From the NCBI GenBank assembly GCA_021325135.1, contig JAJPHT010000046.1:124001-188000 (forward strand): a stretch of DNA of 64,000 nt. The letters run 5' to 3'. Positions 33,660 to 42,360 of the stretch are shown piece by piece. A program made the position numbers and the translations under genes. Origin of the DNA: Pseudomonadota bacterium (GTDB taxonomy: Archaea; Thermoplasmatota; SW-10-69-26; JACQPN01; JAJPHT01). Numbering within the stretch: position 1 is the stretch's first letter; the number at the start of each line of letters is the position of its first letter. A model generated the notes under the pieces. The model saw only the letters and a program-made list of their open reading frames with translations. It had not been told where the DNA came from and made no database searches.

Positions 33660-34772
33660 ATGACGAAGTCCGTCTCCAATTTCGAGGACTGGGTCGACCT
33701 CTTCCACCAGTGGCAGAAGGACATCGGCTACGACACGACGCTCCTGGGCGACTTCCAATTCGAATCGAAGTTCGCCGACGAGGACTCCCCCGTCATCGAG
33801 TTCGGCGACTACAAGGGCCGCCCCAAGTGGCAGACCTTCAACCAGATCCCCAACCAGCAGGTGAAGGACGCCCTCCTCTCCCTCATCGTCTACCAGGGCG
33901 ACACCGAGTTCGCCAGCGTCGAGCAGCAGCGCCACCTCGTCAGCACCGCGCCCAGCGACTACGACCTCAAGAGCCTCGTGCGCATCAACTCCGAGGAGAT
34001 GCGCCACGGCTGGCAGATGGCCACGCTCCTCGTCAACCACTTTGGCGAGACCGGCAAGGTCGAGGCCGCCAAGCTCCTGGAGCGCCGCAGCTGGGACAAC
34101 CAGCGCCTCCTGGGCAGCTTCAACGAGCCCGTGCGCCACTGGCTCGACTTCTTCGTCTTCACCGAGTTCGTCGACCGCGACGGCAAGTACCAGCTGAAGA
34201 TGCTCTCGCGCAGCGCCTTCTCGCCCCTCGCGCGCAGCATGGGCCCCATGCTCAAGGAGGAGGCCTTCCACCTGGGCACGGGCCACACGGGCCTGCGCCG
34301 CGTCGTGCAGGCCGGCAAGATCCCGACGCCGCTCCTCCAGAAGTACGTCAACCACTGGGTCCCCACCGCCTACGACCTCTTCGGCAAGGACGCCAGCAGC
34401 ACCGCGCACTGGGCCTACGTCTGGGGCATCAAGTGCCGCTTCAACGAGCTGGAGACCGAGGACGCGGTGGACAAGAAGACGCTCAACGACTACAACCGCA
34501 CGCTCTACTACAACGAGTGCGTCGAGCTCATGGACCAGCTCAACACCATCGTCCCCGCGAGCCAGCCCAAGCTCGTCGCGCCCTCGCTGAAGTTCAACCG
34601 CAAGATCGGCCAGTGGGAGGGGCAGAAGTTCACCGTCGAGGGCGAGGCCTTCCACGGCAGCGACGCCGCCTACGCGGACTACCTCAAGAGCGTGCTGCCC
34701 AGCGCCGAGGACGAGGCGCGCCTCGCGGAGATCTTCAAGACCCACGACTGGATCGCGCCCAAGGGGAAGTGA
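33660..34772 (+). CDS. boxB: BoxB-like benzoyl-CoA 2,3-epoxidase, diiron subunit
   Basis: 370 residues. The protein matches the BoxB oxygenase: YQGDTEFASVEQQRHLVSTAPSDYDLKSLVRINSEEMRHGWQMATLLVNHFGETGKVEAAKLLERRSWDNQRLLGSFNEPVRHWLDFFVFTEFVDRDGKYQLKML. The diiron ligands EEMRH and EEAFH and two further Glu are present. BoxB epoxidises the ring of benzoyl-CoA for aerobic aromatic degradation; BoxA (reductase) and BoxC (ring opening) are not adjacent. At 370 residues it is shorter than bacterial BoxB (about 470), lacking part of the C-terminus. An upstream ATG at 33597 would add 21 disordered residues. Function on another acyl-CoA is possible. Confidence 0.85.
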   Translation: MTKSVSNFEDWVDLFHQWQKDIGYDTTLLGDFQFESKFADEDSPVIEFGDYKGRPKWQTFNQIPNQQVKDALLSLIVYQGDTEFASVEQQRHLVSTAPSDYDLKSLVRINSEEMRHGWQMATLLVNHFGETGKVEAAKLLERRSWDNQRLLGSFNEPVRHWLDFFVFTEFVDRDGKYQLKMLSRSAFSPLARSMGPMLKEEAFHLGTGHTGLRRVVQAGKIPTPLLQKYVNHWVPTAYDLFGKDASSTAHWAYVWGIKCRFNELETEDAVDKKTLNDYNRTLYYNECVELMDQLNTIVPASQPKLVAPSLKFNRKIGQWEGQKFTVEGEAFHGSDAAYADYLKSVLPSAEDEARLAEIFKTHDWIAPKGK

Positions 34773-34776
34773 GCGC

Positions 34777-35397
34777 GTGACGATCGCCCACGTCACGGGC
34801 GGCGTCAGAGGCCTCGCTCCGAAACGCTATCTCGCGGAGCCCGCGTTCCTCGCGAACCTCAAGCCCCTCTTCTGGGCCAACCAGGCCCACGAGGCGGACG
34901 CCTACGAGGCGCTCATCTACGCGCTCCACCCCCCCGCGCACGCGGACTTCGCCAACCGCCTCCTCTCCTTCCGCCAGCAGGGCAACGTCGCCGCGCTGGG
35001 CAAGAAGGAGACCGAGGACCGGCTCGCGCGCGTCATGCGCACCATCCGTTACCCCGGGGTGGAGCCGCTGCTGGACCTCGCGGGCACGGAGGGGCTCACG
35101 CTCCCGCGCTTGACGACGATCCTGCACTTCCACCACCCCGCGTACCCCATCTACTCGCAGGACCTCGTGGACGGCCTCAACATGCTGGGCATCCCCTGCG
35201 TCTACCGCGAGGAGCTGACGGAGGAGTCGGTGGCGGACTACGCGGGCGTCATGGCCGCGCTGGACCGCCTGAAGACGGGCGTCACCTTCGAGAACGTGCC
35301 CGAGAGCAACTGCTATCTCACGCGCGTTGTCGAGGGCGCCCTCGTGCAGTACGCGCGCGAGTCCCGCGAGAGGCCGCAGGCGAACCTCGGGTTCTGA
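34777..35397 (+). CDS. hypothetical protein next to boxB
   Basis: 206 residues, GTG start four bases after the boxB stop, so certainly cotranscribed. Mostly helical, no signal or membrane segment. LPRLTTILHFHHPAYPIYSQDLVDGLNMLGIPCVYREELTEESVADYAGVMAALDRLK is reminiscent of the helix-hairpin-helix-containing parts of some DNA-repair or restriction-type proteins, but the resemblance is weak. Family not recognised; its position suggests a link to BoxB. Confidence 0.55.
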   Translation: MTIAHVTGGVRGLAPKRYLAEPAFLANLKPLFWANQAHEADAYEALIYALHPPAHADFANRLLSFRQQGNVAALGKKETEDRLARVMRTIRYPGVEPLLDLAGTEGLTLPRLTTILHFHHPAYPIYSQDLVDGLNMLGIPCVYREELTEESVADYAGVMAALDRLKTGVTFENVPESNCYLTRVVEGALVQYARESRERPQANLGF

Positions 35398-35400
35398 GGC

Positions 35401-35949
35401 TCACGGCAGCGTGCTCTGCACGTCGCCCGACGTGCAGGCGACCTGGGGCAGGGCCGTGCCGGAGCCCCACGACGCGCCGCCCTGGTTCGCGTCGCCCACC
35501 GCGAGGAGGTAGAGGGCGCCGTAGGAGCTGACGCCCTCGGCGCAGAGGCCGTTGTAGGAGGCCTGGCCCTCCCACACGGACTCGCCCACGGAGGGGTGCG
35601 GCTGCGAGTAGTCCGTGCTGCCGACGTAGGCGAAGTAGCCGTGGCTGCCGTAGGCGTAGTCGTAGCCATACGAGGGGTTGTCGTAGCTCTGGTACGCGCT
35701 CTGCGCGCCGGCCTGCGCGACGTAGCCCGCGGGGAGGCCGCTCACCGTGACGGCCGTGGAGTTGGACTGCGCGTAGCCCGTGCCGCCGTAGAAGTCGGTG
35801 TACGAGTCGCGGCACGAGGAGGTGCTGGCGTCGACGAGGACGCCGCCGGCGCCCGCCTGGCGGTCCAGGGCCTGGCACTGGGGCGTGGCGAGGGCGGAGG
35901 AGGCGGAGAGCGCGAGCAGGCCGAGGATGATGGCAAAAGACCGGATCAT
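35401..35949 (-). CDS. secreted Tyr/Ser-rich protein (182 aa)
   Basis: Signal peptide MIRSFAIILGLLALSASSALA. The mature part is very rich in Tyr, Gly and Ser (YVAQAGAQSAYQSYDNPSYGYDYAYGSHGYFAYVGSTDYSQPHPSVGESVWEGQASYNGLCAEGVSSYGALYLLAVGDANQGG), with four Cys in the mature part. The composition suggests an extracellular beta-rich or fibrous domain. Family not recognised. Converges with the gene at 34777, 3 bases apart. Confidence 0.65.
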   Translation of the reverse strand: MIRSFAIILGLLALSASSALATPQCQALDRQAGAGGVLVDASTSSCRDSYTDFYGGTGYAQSNSTAVTVSGLPAGYVAQAGAQSAYQSYDNPSYGYDYAYGSHGYFAYVGSTDYSQPHPSVGESVWEGQASYNGLCAEGVSSYGALYLLAVGDANQGGASWGSGTALPQVACTSGDVQSTLP

Positions 35950-36017
35950 GGGACGATTCCCGGAGCCGCACGCTGCCGCCGGCCGTTTGAGCGTGTCGTC
36001 CGCGCAGCCGGGGCGCG

Positions 36018-36611
36018 TCAAGCGGCGCGCAGCACGCGGAGGATGTCCTCGCCGTAGCGCTCCACCCGCGCCTCGCCCATGCCGGGCACGCCGCGAAGCG
36101 CCTCCGGCGTGCCGGGCTTGCGGCGCGCGATCTCGCGAAGCGAGCGGTCCGGCGCGACGATGAAGGCGGAGATCGCCCGCTCGCGCGCAACGCCCAGGCG
36201 CCACTCGCGCAGCGCGCGGAAGCGCGCCTCTTCCTCCTCCGAGAGCGGCGCCTCGGAGGGCGCCTTCTCCTCGCTCCACGCGATCTCGCTCCCCGCCTCC
36301 GGCGGCGCCTCGCTCTCCGCGGCCTCGAAGGGCGCGTCGTCGACGCGGTGCGTCCACGCCGGAGTGCCCTCCAGGCGCAGGCATTGTCCCCCGGGACGGC
36401 CCACCTCCAGGAGGAGCCGGCCCTCGACGGTCCACACCTTGGGCTTGGGGCCGCTCATCCAGAAGTCGGGGGACGTCCCCTTGCGCAGGCCGTGGACCAC
36501 GACGCTGCCGTCGTCCTTGACCACGAGGAGGAGCGCGCCCTGGGCCTCGCGTTTCACGCCCTTCCCGACGTAGGTCAGGGTGGCGTCGTGGAGCAGCGCC
36601 GCCAATGCCAC
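36018..36611 (-). CDS. NucS-like N-terminal plus HRDC domain protein
   Basis: About 197 residues from GTG 36611. Residues 1-70 (LLHDATLTYVGKGVKREAQGALLLVVKDDGSVVVHGLRKGTSPDFWMSGPK) resemble the N-terminal beta-domain of NucS/EndoMS mismatch nucleases (Y.G......LlLvK.DGSv.vH......P..WM). The C-terminal 75 residues are a clear HRDC domain: RFRALREWRLGVARERAISAFIVAPDRSLREIARRKPGTPEALRGVPGMGEARVERYGEDILRVL. The NucS catalytic PD-(D/E)xK domain is absent. HRDC domains bind nucleic acids in RecQ and RNase D. Possibly a DNA- or RNA-binding adaptor. Confidence 0.65.
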   Translation of the reverse strand: MALAALLHDATLTYVGKGVKREAQGALLLVVKDDGSVVVHGLRKGTSPDFWMSGPKPKVWTVEGRLLLEVGRPGGQCLRLEGTPAWTHRVDDAPFEAAESEAPPEAGSEIAWSEEKAPSEAPLSEEEEARFRALREWRLGVARERAISAFIVAPDRSLREIARRKPGTPEALRGVPGMGEARVERYGEDILRVLRAA

Positions 36612-36771
36612 GCAGCCGGCGGGCGGCAGCGGCCCCGTCAACCTTTGGGGGAGCGGGCCGGAAGTGGTCGGCGAGGGTCCAGAAAGCAGTGGCAAGTGAA
36701 CCGTTCTCCGCGCCGCGCCGGGGCGGGGCTCGCCTTCTTCACCCCCGCGCGCCCTCCCGCCTCCGGTTCTC

Positions 36772-37611
36772 ATGACCCTTCGACGGATGGCTCCCCTCTT
36801 CGCTCTGCTCCTTGTCGCCTCGGCCTTCGCGTGGTTGGCACCCCCCGCCGCCGCCGAGGATTGCATGGACACCAGCATCTGCAACAGCGTGCTCCAGTGC
36901 GTGGCCGGCCTTGAGCAGCACCCCGCGGTCATCTGCGCCATCGTCGACGTCCAGTGCGTCGACCTCATCGGCTGCTGCCAGTCCGGGCCTGCGGTCTCGT
37001 GCTACGTGGATGCGGGCAACTGCGGCGCCACGGGCGCGTTCGTGACGCTCTTCACGCAAGGGACGGCCCGCACCTCCGCCTGCGTCGACGCGTGCGGCGT
37101 CGGCGCCGGCTACAGCCTGGGCGTGGGCTCGGTGACGAGCGCGGGGTGCGTCACCGCGTGCGCGCTGCCCAGCGTGGGCGTCGTCGTCTTGGGCAAGCCC
37201 TTCTGCGTCACCGGCGTGCCCAGCGGCCCGCCCGGCGCCACCCGCTGCACGCTCTACGGCGGCTATCCGGGCCAGGACGGCGTCGTGATCGACTTCCCGC
37301 CCACGGGCCCCGGCGGGGGCGACGTGCCCCTCTGCGCGGGCCTGGGCTGCCCCGCCGCCACGCCGGTGGGCCTCGTCGTGAACAACGCGCCGGAGTGCGC
37401 CGGCGCCCCCACCCTGTGCAGCCTTCCCGGTCCTGGCTGGACCGTGGGTGTTGGCACCACCTGCGTGGGCGCCCCGTGGATCGGCACCACCCCCGCCCTC
37501 CCCGGCAACCCGCCCTCCTCGTGCCCCGGCGGCACGACCATCGGCATCACCGTCATCTGGGGCACGACGCCCGTCCTGGGAGGCCCGAACTACAACGCGT
37601 TCTGCTTCTGA
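36772..37611 (+). CDS. secreted Cys-rich protein (279 aa)
   Basis: Signal peptide MTLRRMAPLFALLLVASAFAWLAPPAAA followed by EDCMDTSICNSVLQCVAGLEQHPAVICAIVDVQCVDLIGCCQSGPAVSCYVDAGNCG, a helical Cys-rich stretch, then Gly/Pro-rich repeats also spaced with Cys. It has about twenty Cys in the mature part, so it is very likely a disulfide-bonded surface protein. No family recognised. It is divergent from the HRDC gene and convergent with gltX. Confidence 0.7.
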   Translation: MTLRRMAPLFALLLVASAFAWLAPPAAAEDCMDTSICNSVLQCVAGLEQHPAVICAIVDVQCVDLIGCCQSGPAVSCYVDAGNCGATGAFVTLFTQGTARTSACVDACGVGAGYSLGVGSVTSAGCVTACALPSVGVVVLGKPFCVTGVPSGPPGATRCTLYGGYPGQDGVVIDFPPTGPGGGDVPLCAGLGCPAATPVGLVVNNAPECAGAPTLCSLPGPGWTVGVGTTCVGAPWIGTTPALPGNPPSSCPGGTTIGITVIWGTTPVLGGPNYNAFCF

Positions 37612-37639
37612 GCGCGCTGGCGGGCCCCCCGGTGTGGCC

Positions 37640-39337
37640 TCACCTGTGGGCGAAGTAGAGCGTCAGCTCCGGCTCGTGCGCGTCGACCCGCGCGAACCCC
37701 ACGCGCTCCAGCTGCACGATGGTGCCCACGGGCTCGCGGGCCAGCGCCGGCTCCGCGAGGCCCGCCTGCACGGTGGCGTCGGGCATGACGAGGCGCGCGG
37801 GGACGGCGTCGGGGCCGACCCACTGCACGATGGGCGCGCGGTGCTGCTTCGCCCACGCCAGGTCGTTGTTGGCGTAGCGCGCCGCGCCCGCGGCGACCTC
37901 CACGTTGGCGAGATCCTTGAGGCGCAGTGGACCGTCGCGCAGGTCCTCCGCGGGCACGCGCACGTGGATGGGGCTCGCGAGGCGGACGTGCCGCGCGCCG
38001 CGCTCGGGGTGATCCGGGTGGAACGGCGCGCGGGCCTCCAGCTCGTGCGCGCCCGCGACGCTGAGGCTGCGCGGCTCGGGCACGAAGAAGTAGCGGTTGA
38101 CCCGGGGCTCCAGCACCTTCTTGTTCTCGGCCTCCAGCGTGACCTGGCTGGCGGCGACGTCCTTCTCGCTGATGCCGAAGGAGAGCCAGAAGTTGCGGAT
38201 CCCTTCGGGGGTGAAGCCGCGGCGGCGCAGCGCGGGGAACGTGGGCAGGCGCGGGTCGTCCCACCCGGTGTACTCGCCCGCCTCGATGGCCTTGTTGAGG
38301 AGGCTCTTGCTGAACTTGCCGAACTCGTGCACGCTGACGCGGCCCCAGTAGGTGGTCTCGGGGTACGTCCAGCCCAGGTGCTCGTAGAGGAACTCCTGCT
38401 TGGCCGTGCTATCACGAAGGTCCTTGCCACGGATGATGTGCGTGACGCCCTCGTCGTGGTCGTCCACCGCGCTCTGGAAGTCCAGGAGCGGCCAGACCTT
38501 GTAGCGGTCGCCCACGCGGGGGTGCGGCTCCTCCGCGATGCGGAAGGCGACCCAGTCGCGCAGCGCCGGGTCCTTGTCCTGCATGCTGGTCTTCACGCGC
38601 ACGGCCACGGTGCCGCGCCGGTACTTGCCCGCCAGCATGTCGCCCCACTTGGCGAGGTTCTCCTCCGCGCTCTGCCCGCGGTGGGGGCAGTCCTCGGCGC
38701 GCTCCTTGTGCGCGCGGAACGCGTCCCCCTCGCACTCGCAGACGTAGAGCGCGCCCATCTCCAGCGCCTGCCGCGCGACCTCGTAGTGCCGCTCGATGCG
38801 GTCGCTGGCGTAGATCACTCGGTCGGGCCTGCGCCCCGTAAGCCACTCGACGGTCTCCTGGAACATCTCGTAGGCGGGGGGCCAGGGCGGCTTCACCGTG
38901 GTGTCCGTGTCGTCGAAGCGCAGGATGAACGTCCCGTCGTACATGCGCTTGTACTCGTCCGTGATGACCATGCCGCGGCCGTGCCCGAAGTGCGGCGGCC
39001 CCGAGGGGTTGGGCGCGAGGCGCAGCACGACCTTGCCCTTCGTGGCGTTGGCCAGCGGCTTCAGCGGCCCTTCGCGCTCGGCGCGCTCGCGCTTCACCAG
39101 CGTCGACTCGACCTCGGCGAAGGCGGCCTTCTGCGCGTCGGGCGCCATGGCGTTGACCTCCGCCACGACGGCCGCGATGAGGGGCTGCATCTCCTTGGCG
39201 CGCGCCCGCAGGTCGCCGGCCTCGCCCATGACCTTGCCCACGACGGCGCCCGGCGTCGCCTGGCCGCCGAACTTCACCGCGTTCTCCAGCGCGTACTTCC
39301 GCGCCAGGGCCCGCACCGTCGACTCGAAGTCGCTCAC
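37640..39337 (-). CDS. gltX: glutamyl-tRNA synthetase (archaeal type)
   Basis: 565 residues from GTG 39337. Class I motifs: APNPSGPPHFGHGRG (HIGH) and FGKFSKSLLN (KMSKS). ILRFDDTDTTVKPPWPPAYEMFQETVEWLTG and CECEGDAFRAHKERAEDCPHRG are typical of the archaeal/eukaryotic GlxRS group with a beta-barrel anticodon domain (C-terminal GPLRLKDLANVEV...GTIVQLERVGFARVD). An N-terminal helical extension (residues 1-90) is normal for archaeal enzymes. It charges tRNA(Glu), and usually tRNA(Gln) for the amidotransferase route. Confidence 0.97.
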   Translation of the reverse strand: MSDFESTVRALARKYALENAVKFGGQATPGAVVGKVMGEAGDLRARAKEMQPLIAAVVAEVNAMAPDAQKAAFAEVESTLVKRERAEREGPLKPLANATKGKVVLRLAPNPSGPPHFGHGRGMVITDEYKRMYDGTFILRFDDTDTTVKPPWPPAYEMFQETVEWLTGRRPDRVIYASDRIERHYEVARQALEMGALYVCECEGDAFRAHKERAEDCPHRGQSAEENLAKWGDMLAGKYRRGTVAVRVKTSMQDKDPALRDWVAFRIAEEPHPRVGDRYKVWPLLDFQSAVDDHDEGVTHIIRGKDLRDSTAKQEFLYEHLGWTYPETTYWGRVSVHEFGKFSKSLLNKAIEAGEYTGWDDPRLPTFPALRRRGFTPEGIRNFWLSFGISEKDVAASQVTLEAENKKVLEPRVNRYFFVPEPRSLSVAGAHELEARAPFHPDHPERGARHVRLASPIHVRVPAEDLRDGPLRLKDLANVEVAAGAARYANNDLAWAKQHRAPIVQWVGPDAVPARLVMPDATVQAGLAEPALAREPVGTIVQLERVGFARVDAHEPELTLYFAHR

Positions 39338-39480
39338 AGGCGCGCGATGGGGGGCCTCGTCTTTAGAGCTTCGGCGCGGGTCGCTGGCTGCCCACCGAAA
39401 ATCCTTCAAGCCCCAGGGCGATGGGGCCAGGCTCGCCCCTGCCCCCACGACGCGCAGGGCCAGCTTGGGGAACGTGAACC

Positions 39481-40683
39481 ATGGCCAAGGTCCTCTGCGT
39501 GCTCTACGACGATCCCACCACCGGCTACCCTCCGAAGTACGCGCGCGATCGCATTCCCGAGATCACGCGATACCCGGGCGGCGCCTCGACGCCCACGCCC
39601 AAGGGGCGCGACTTCGTGCCCGGCGAGCTGCTGGGCTGCGTCTCGGGCGCCCTGGGGCTGCGCGGCTTCCTGGAGAGGGGCGGGCACGAGCTCGTCGTGA
39701 CCTCCGACAAGGACGGGCCCGGCTCGGTCTTCGAGCGCGAGCTTCCCGACGCGGACGTCGTCATCTCGCAGCCCTTCTGGCCCGCGTACCTCACCGCCGA
39801 GCGCATCGCCAAGGCGAAGAGCCTCAAGCTCGCCATCACCGCGGGCATCGGCTCCGACCACGTCGACCTGCAGGCGGCCTCCGAGCGCGGCGTCACCGTC
39901 GCCGAGGTGACCTACTCCAACAGCATCAGCGTCGCCGAGCACGTCGTCATGATGATCCTCGGCCTCGTGCGCAACTACATCCCCTCCCACCAGGTGGTCG
40001 TCGAGGGCGGCTGGAACATCGCGGACTGCGCGTCGCGCTCCTACGACCTGGAAGGCATGCAGGTGGGCTCCGTGGGCGCGGGGCGCATCGGCTCCGCGGT
40101 GCTGCGGAGGCTGAAGCCCTTCGACGTGGGCCTGCACTACACCGAGCGCCACCGCCTCCCCGCGCAGGTGGAGAAGGAGCTGGGCCTCACGTACCACGCC
40201 TCGGTCGCGGAGATGGTCGCCGCGTGCGACGTCGTCACCATCAACACGCCCCTCTACCCCGAGACGGAGAACCTCTTCGACGCCGCGATGATCTCCAGGA
40301 TGCGGCGTGGCGCCTACCTCATCAACACCGCGCGGGGCAAGATCTGCAACCGCGACGCGGTGGCCAAGGCGCTGGAGTCGGGCCACCTCGCGGGCTACGC
40401 GGGCGACGTGTGGTTCCCGCAGCCCGCGCCGCAGGACCACCCGTGGAGGACGATGCCCCACCACGGCATGACGCCCCACGTCTCGGGGACGAGCCTCTCG
40501 GCGCAGGCGCGCTACGCGGCCGGCACGCGGGAGATCCTGGAATGCTGGCTGGAGAAGCGGCCCATCCGCGAGGAGTACCTCATCGTGGCGGGCGGCAGGC
40601 TCGCCGGGACCGGCGCCGTCTCCTACGGCGCGGGCAACGCGACGCGCGGCTCCGAGGAGGCCGCCCGCTTCAAGAAGGCGTGA
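39481..40683 (+). CDS. fdh: NAD-dependent formate dehydrogenase (D-2-hydroxyacid dehydrogenase fold)
   Basis: 400 residues, exactly the length of bacterial Fdh. It oxidises formate to CO2 with NAD. Diagnostic motifs: FWPAYLTAERIAKAKSLKLAITAGIGSDHVDL, VTYSNSISVAEHVVMMILGLVRNY, VGAGRIGSAVLRRLKPF (nucleotide loop), INTARGKICNRDAVAKALESGHLAGYAGDVWFPQPAPQDHPW and TPHVSGTSLSAQARYAAGTREIL with the catalytic His. Unlike the molybdenum enzymes it needs no cofactor other than NAD. In aerobic organisms it supplies NADH from C1 breakdown. It stands alone between gltX and the helicase gene. Confidence 0.93.
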   Translation: MAKVLCVLYDDPTTGYPPKYARDRIPEITRYPGGASTPTPKGRDFVPGELLGCVSGALGLRGFLERGGHELVVTSDKDGPGSVFERELPDADVVISQPFWPAYLTAERIAKAKSLKLAITAGIGSDHVDLQAASERGVTVAEVTYSNSISVAEHVVMMILGLVRNYIPSHQVVVEGGWNIADCASRSYDLEGMQVGSVGAGRIGSAVLRRLKPFDVGLHYTERHRLPAQVEKELGLTYHASVAEMVAACDVVTINTPLYPETENLFDAAMISRMRRGAYLINTARGKICNRDAVAKALESGHLAGYAGDVWFPQPAPQDHPWRTMPHHGMTPHVSGTSLSAQARYAAGTREILECWLEKRPIREEYLIVAGGRLAGTGAVSYGAGNATRGSEEAARFKKA

Positions 40684-40725
40684 TCGCCGGTCCACGTGCG
40701 TTTCTCGCTGCGGGGGCGGGACGGC

Positions 40726-42033
<1,308 letters not shown>

Positions 42034-42360
42034 GATGGCTTGTCTCGTGGGCGGGACGTCCTCAGCGCGAAGCGCGCAGGGGTTCCGTATCGCCTGCAAC
42101 CGCGACGACCCTTCGCGCCGCAGCGCGTGGGGGCCTCGCGGACGGGGGCAGACCGACCTTGAAAAGGGGCGATCGCGGGCTGCCTTGCCGGAATGTACCG
42201 ATTCCAGGCCTACCGAGACGGGCATCCCATATGAACCCTCGTCTTTCCGGCCGGTGGGTTCCGGGCCGGCCTCCCTTCTCAGGGCCCCGGCGGAAGTTAG
42301 GATTTCCACCCCGGTTTCCGCGGTTTTATATCGCGGCCGACCCCCTCGCCGGGGCTGGCG
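42034..42360. other. 327-base gene-free region between divergent helicase and STAND genes
   Basis: Contains a strong TATA box for the STAND gene (42322-42332), an AT-rich patch CATATG near 42230 that could be the helicase promoter, and a small stem AGCGCGAAGCGCGC at about 42063. No ORF with convincing codon use was seen. Confidence 0.6.
42322..42333 (+). promoter_or_regulatory. strong TATA box of the STAND gene
   Basis: GGTTTTATATCG, the best match to the archaeal TATA box (TTTATATA) in the window, centred 33 bases before the ATG at 42361. Confidence 0.75.
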
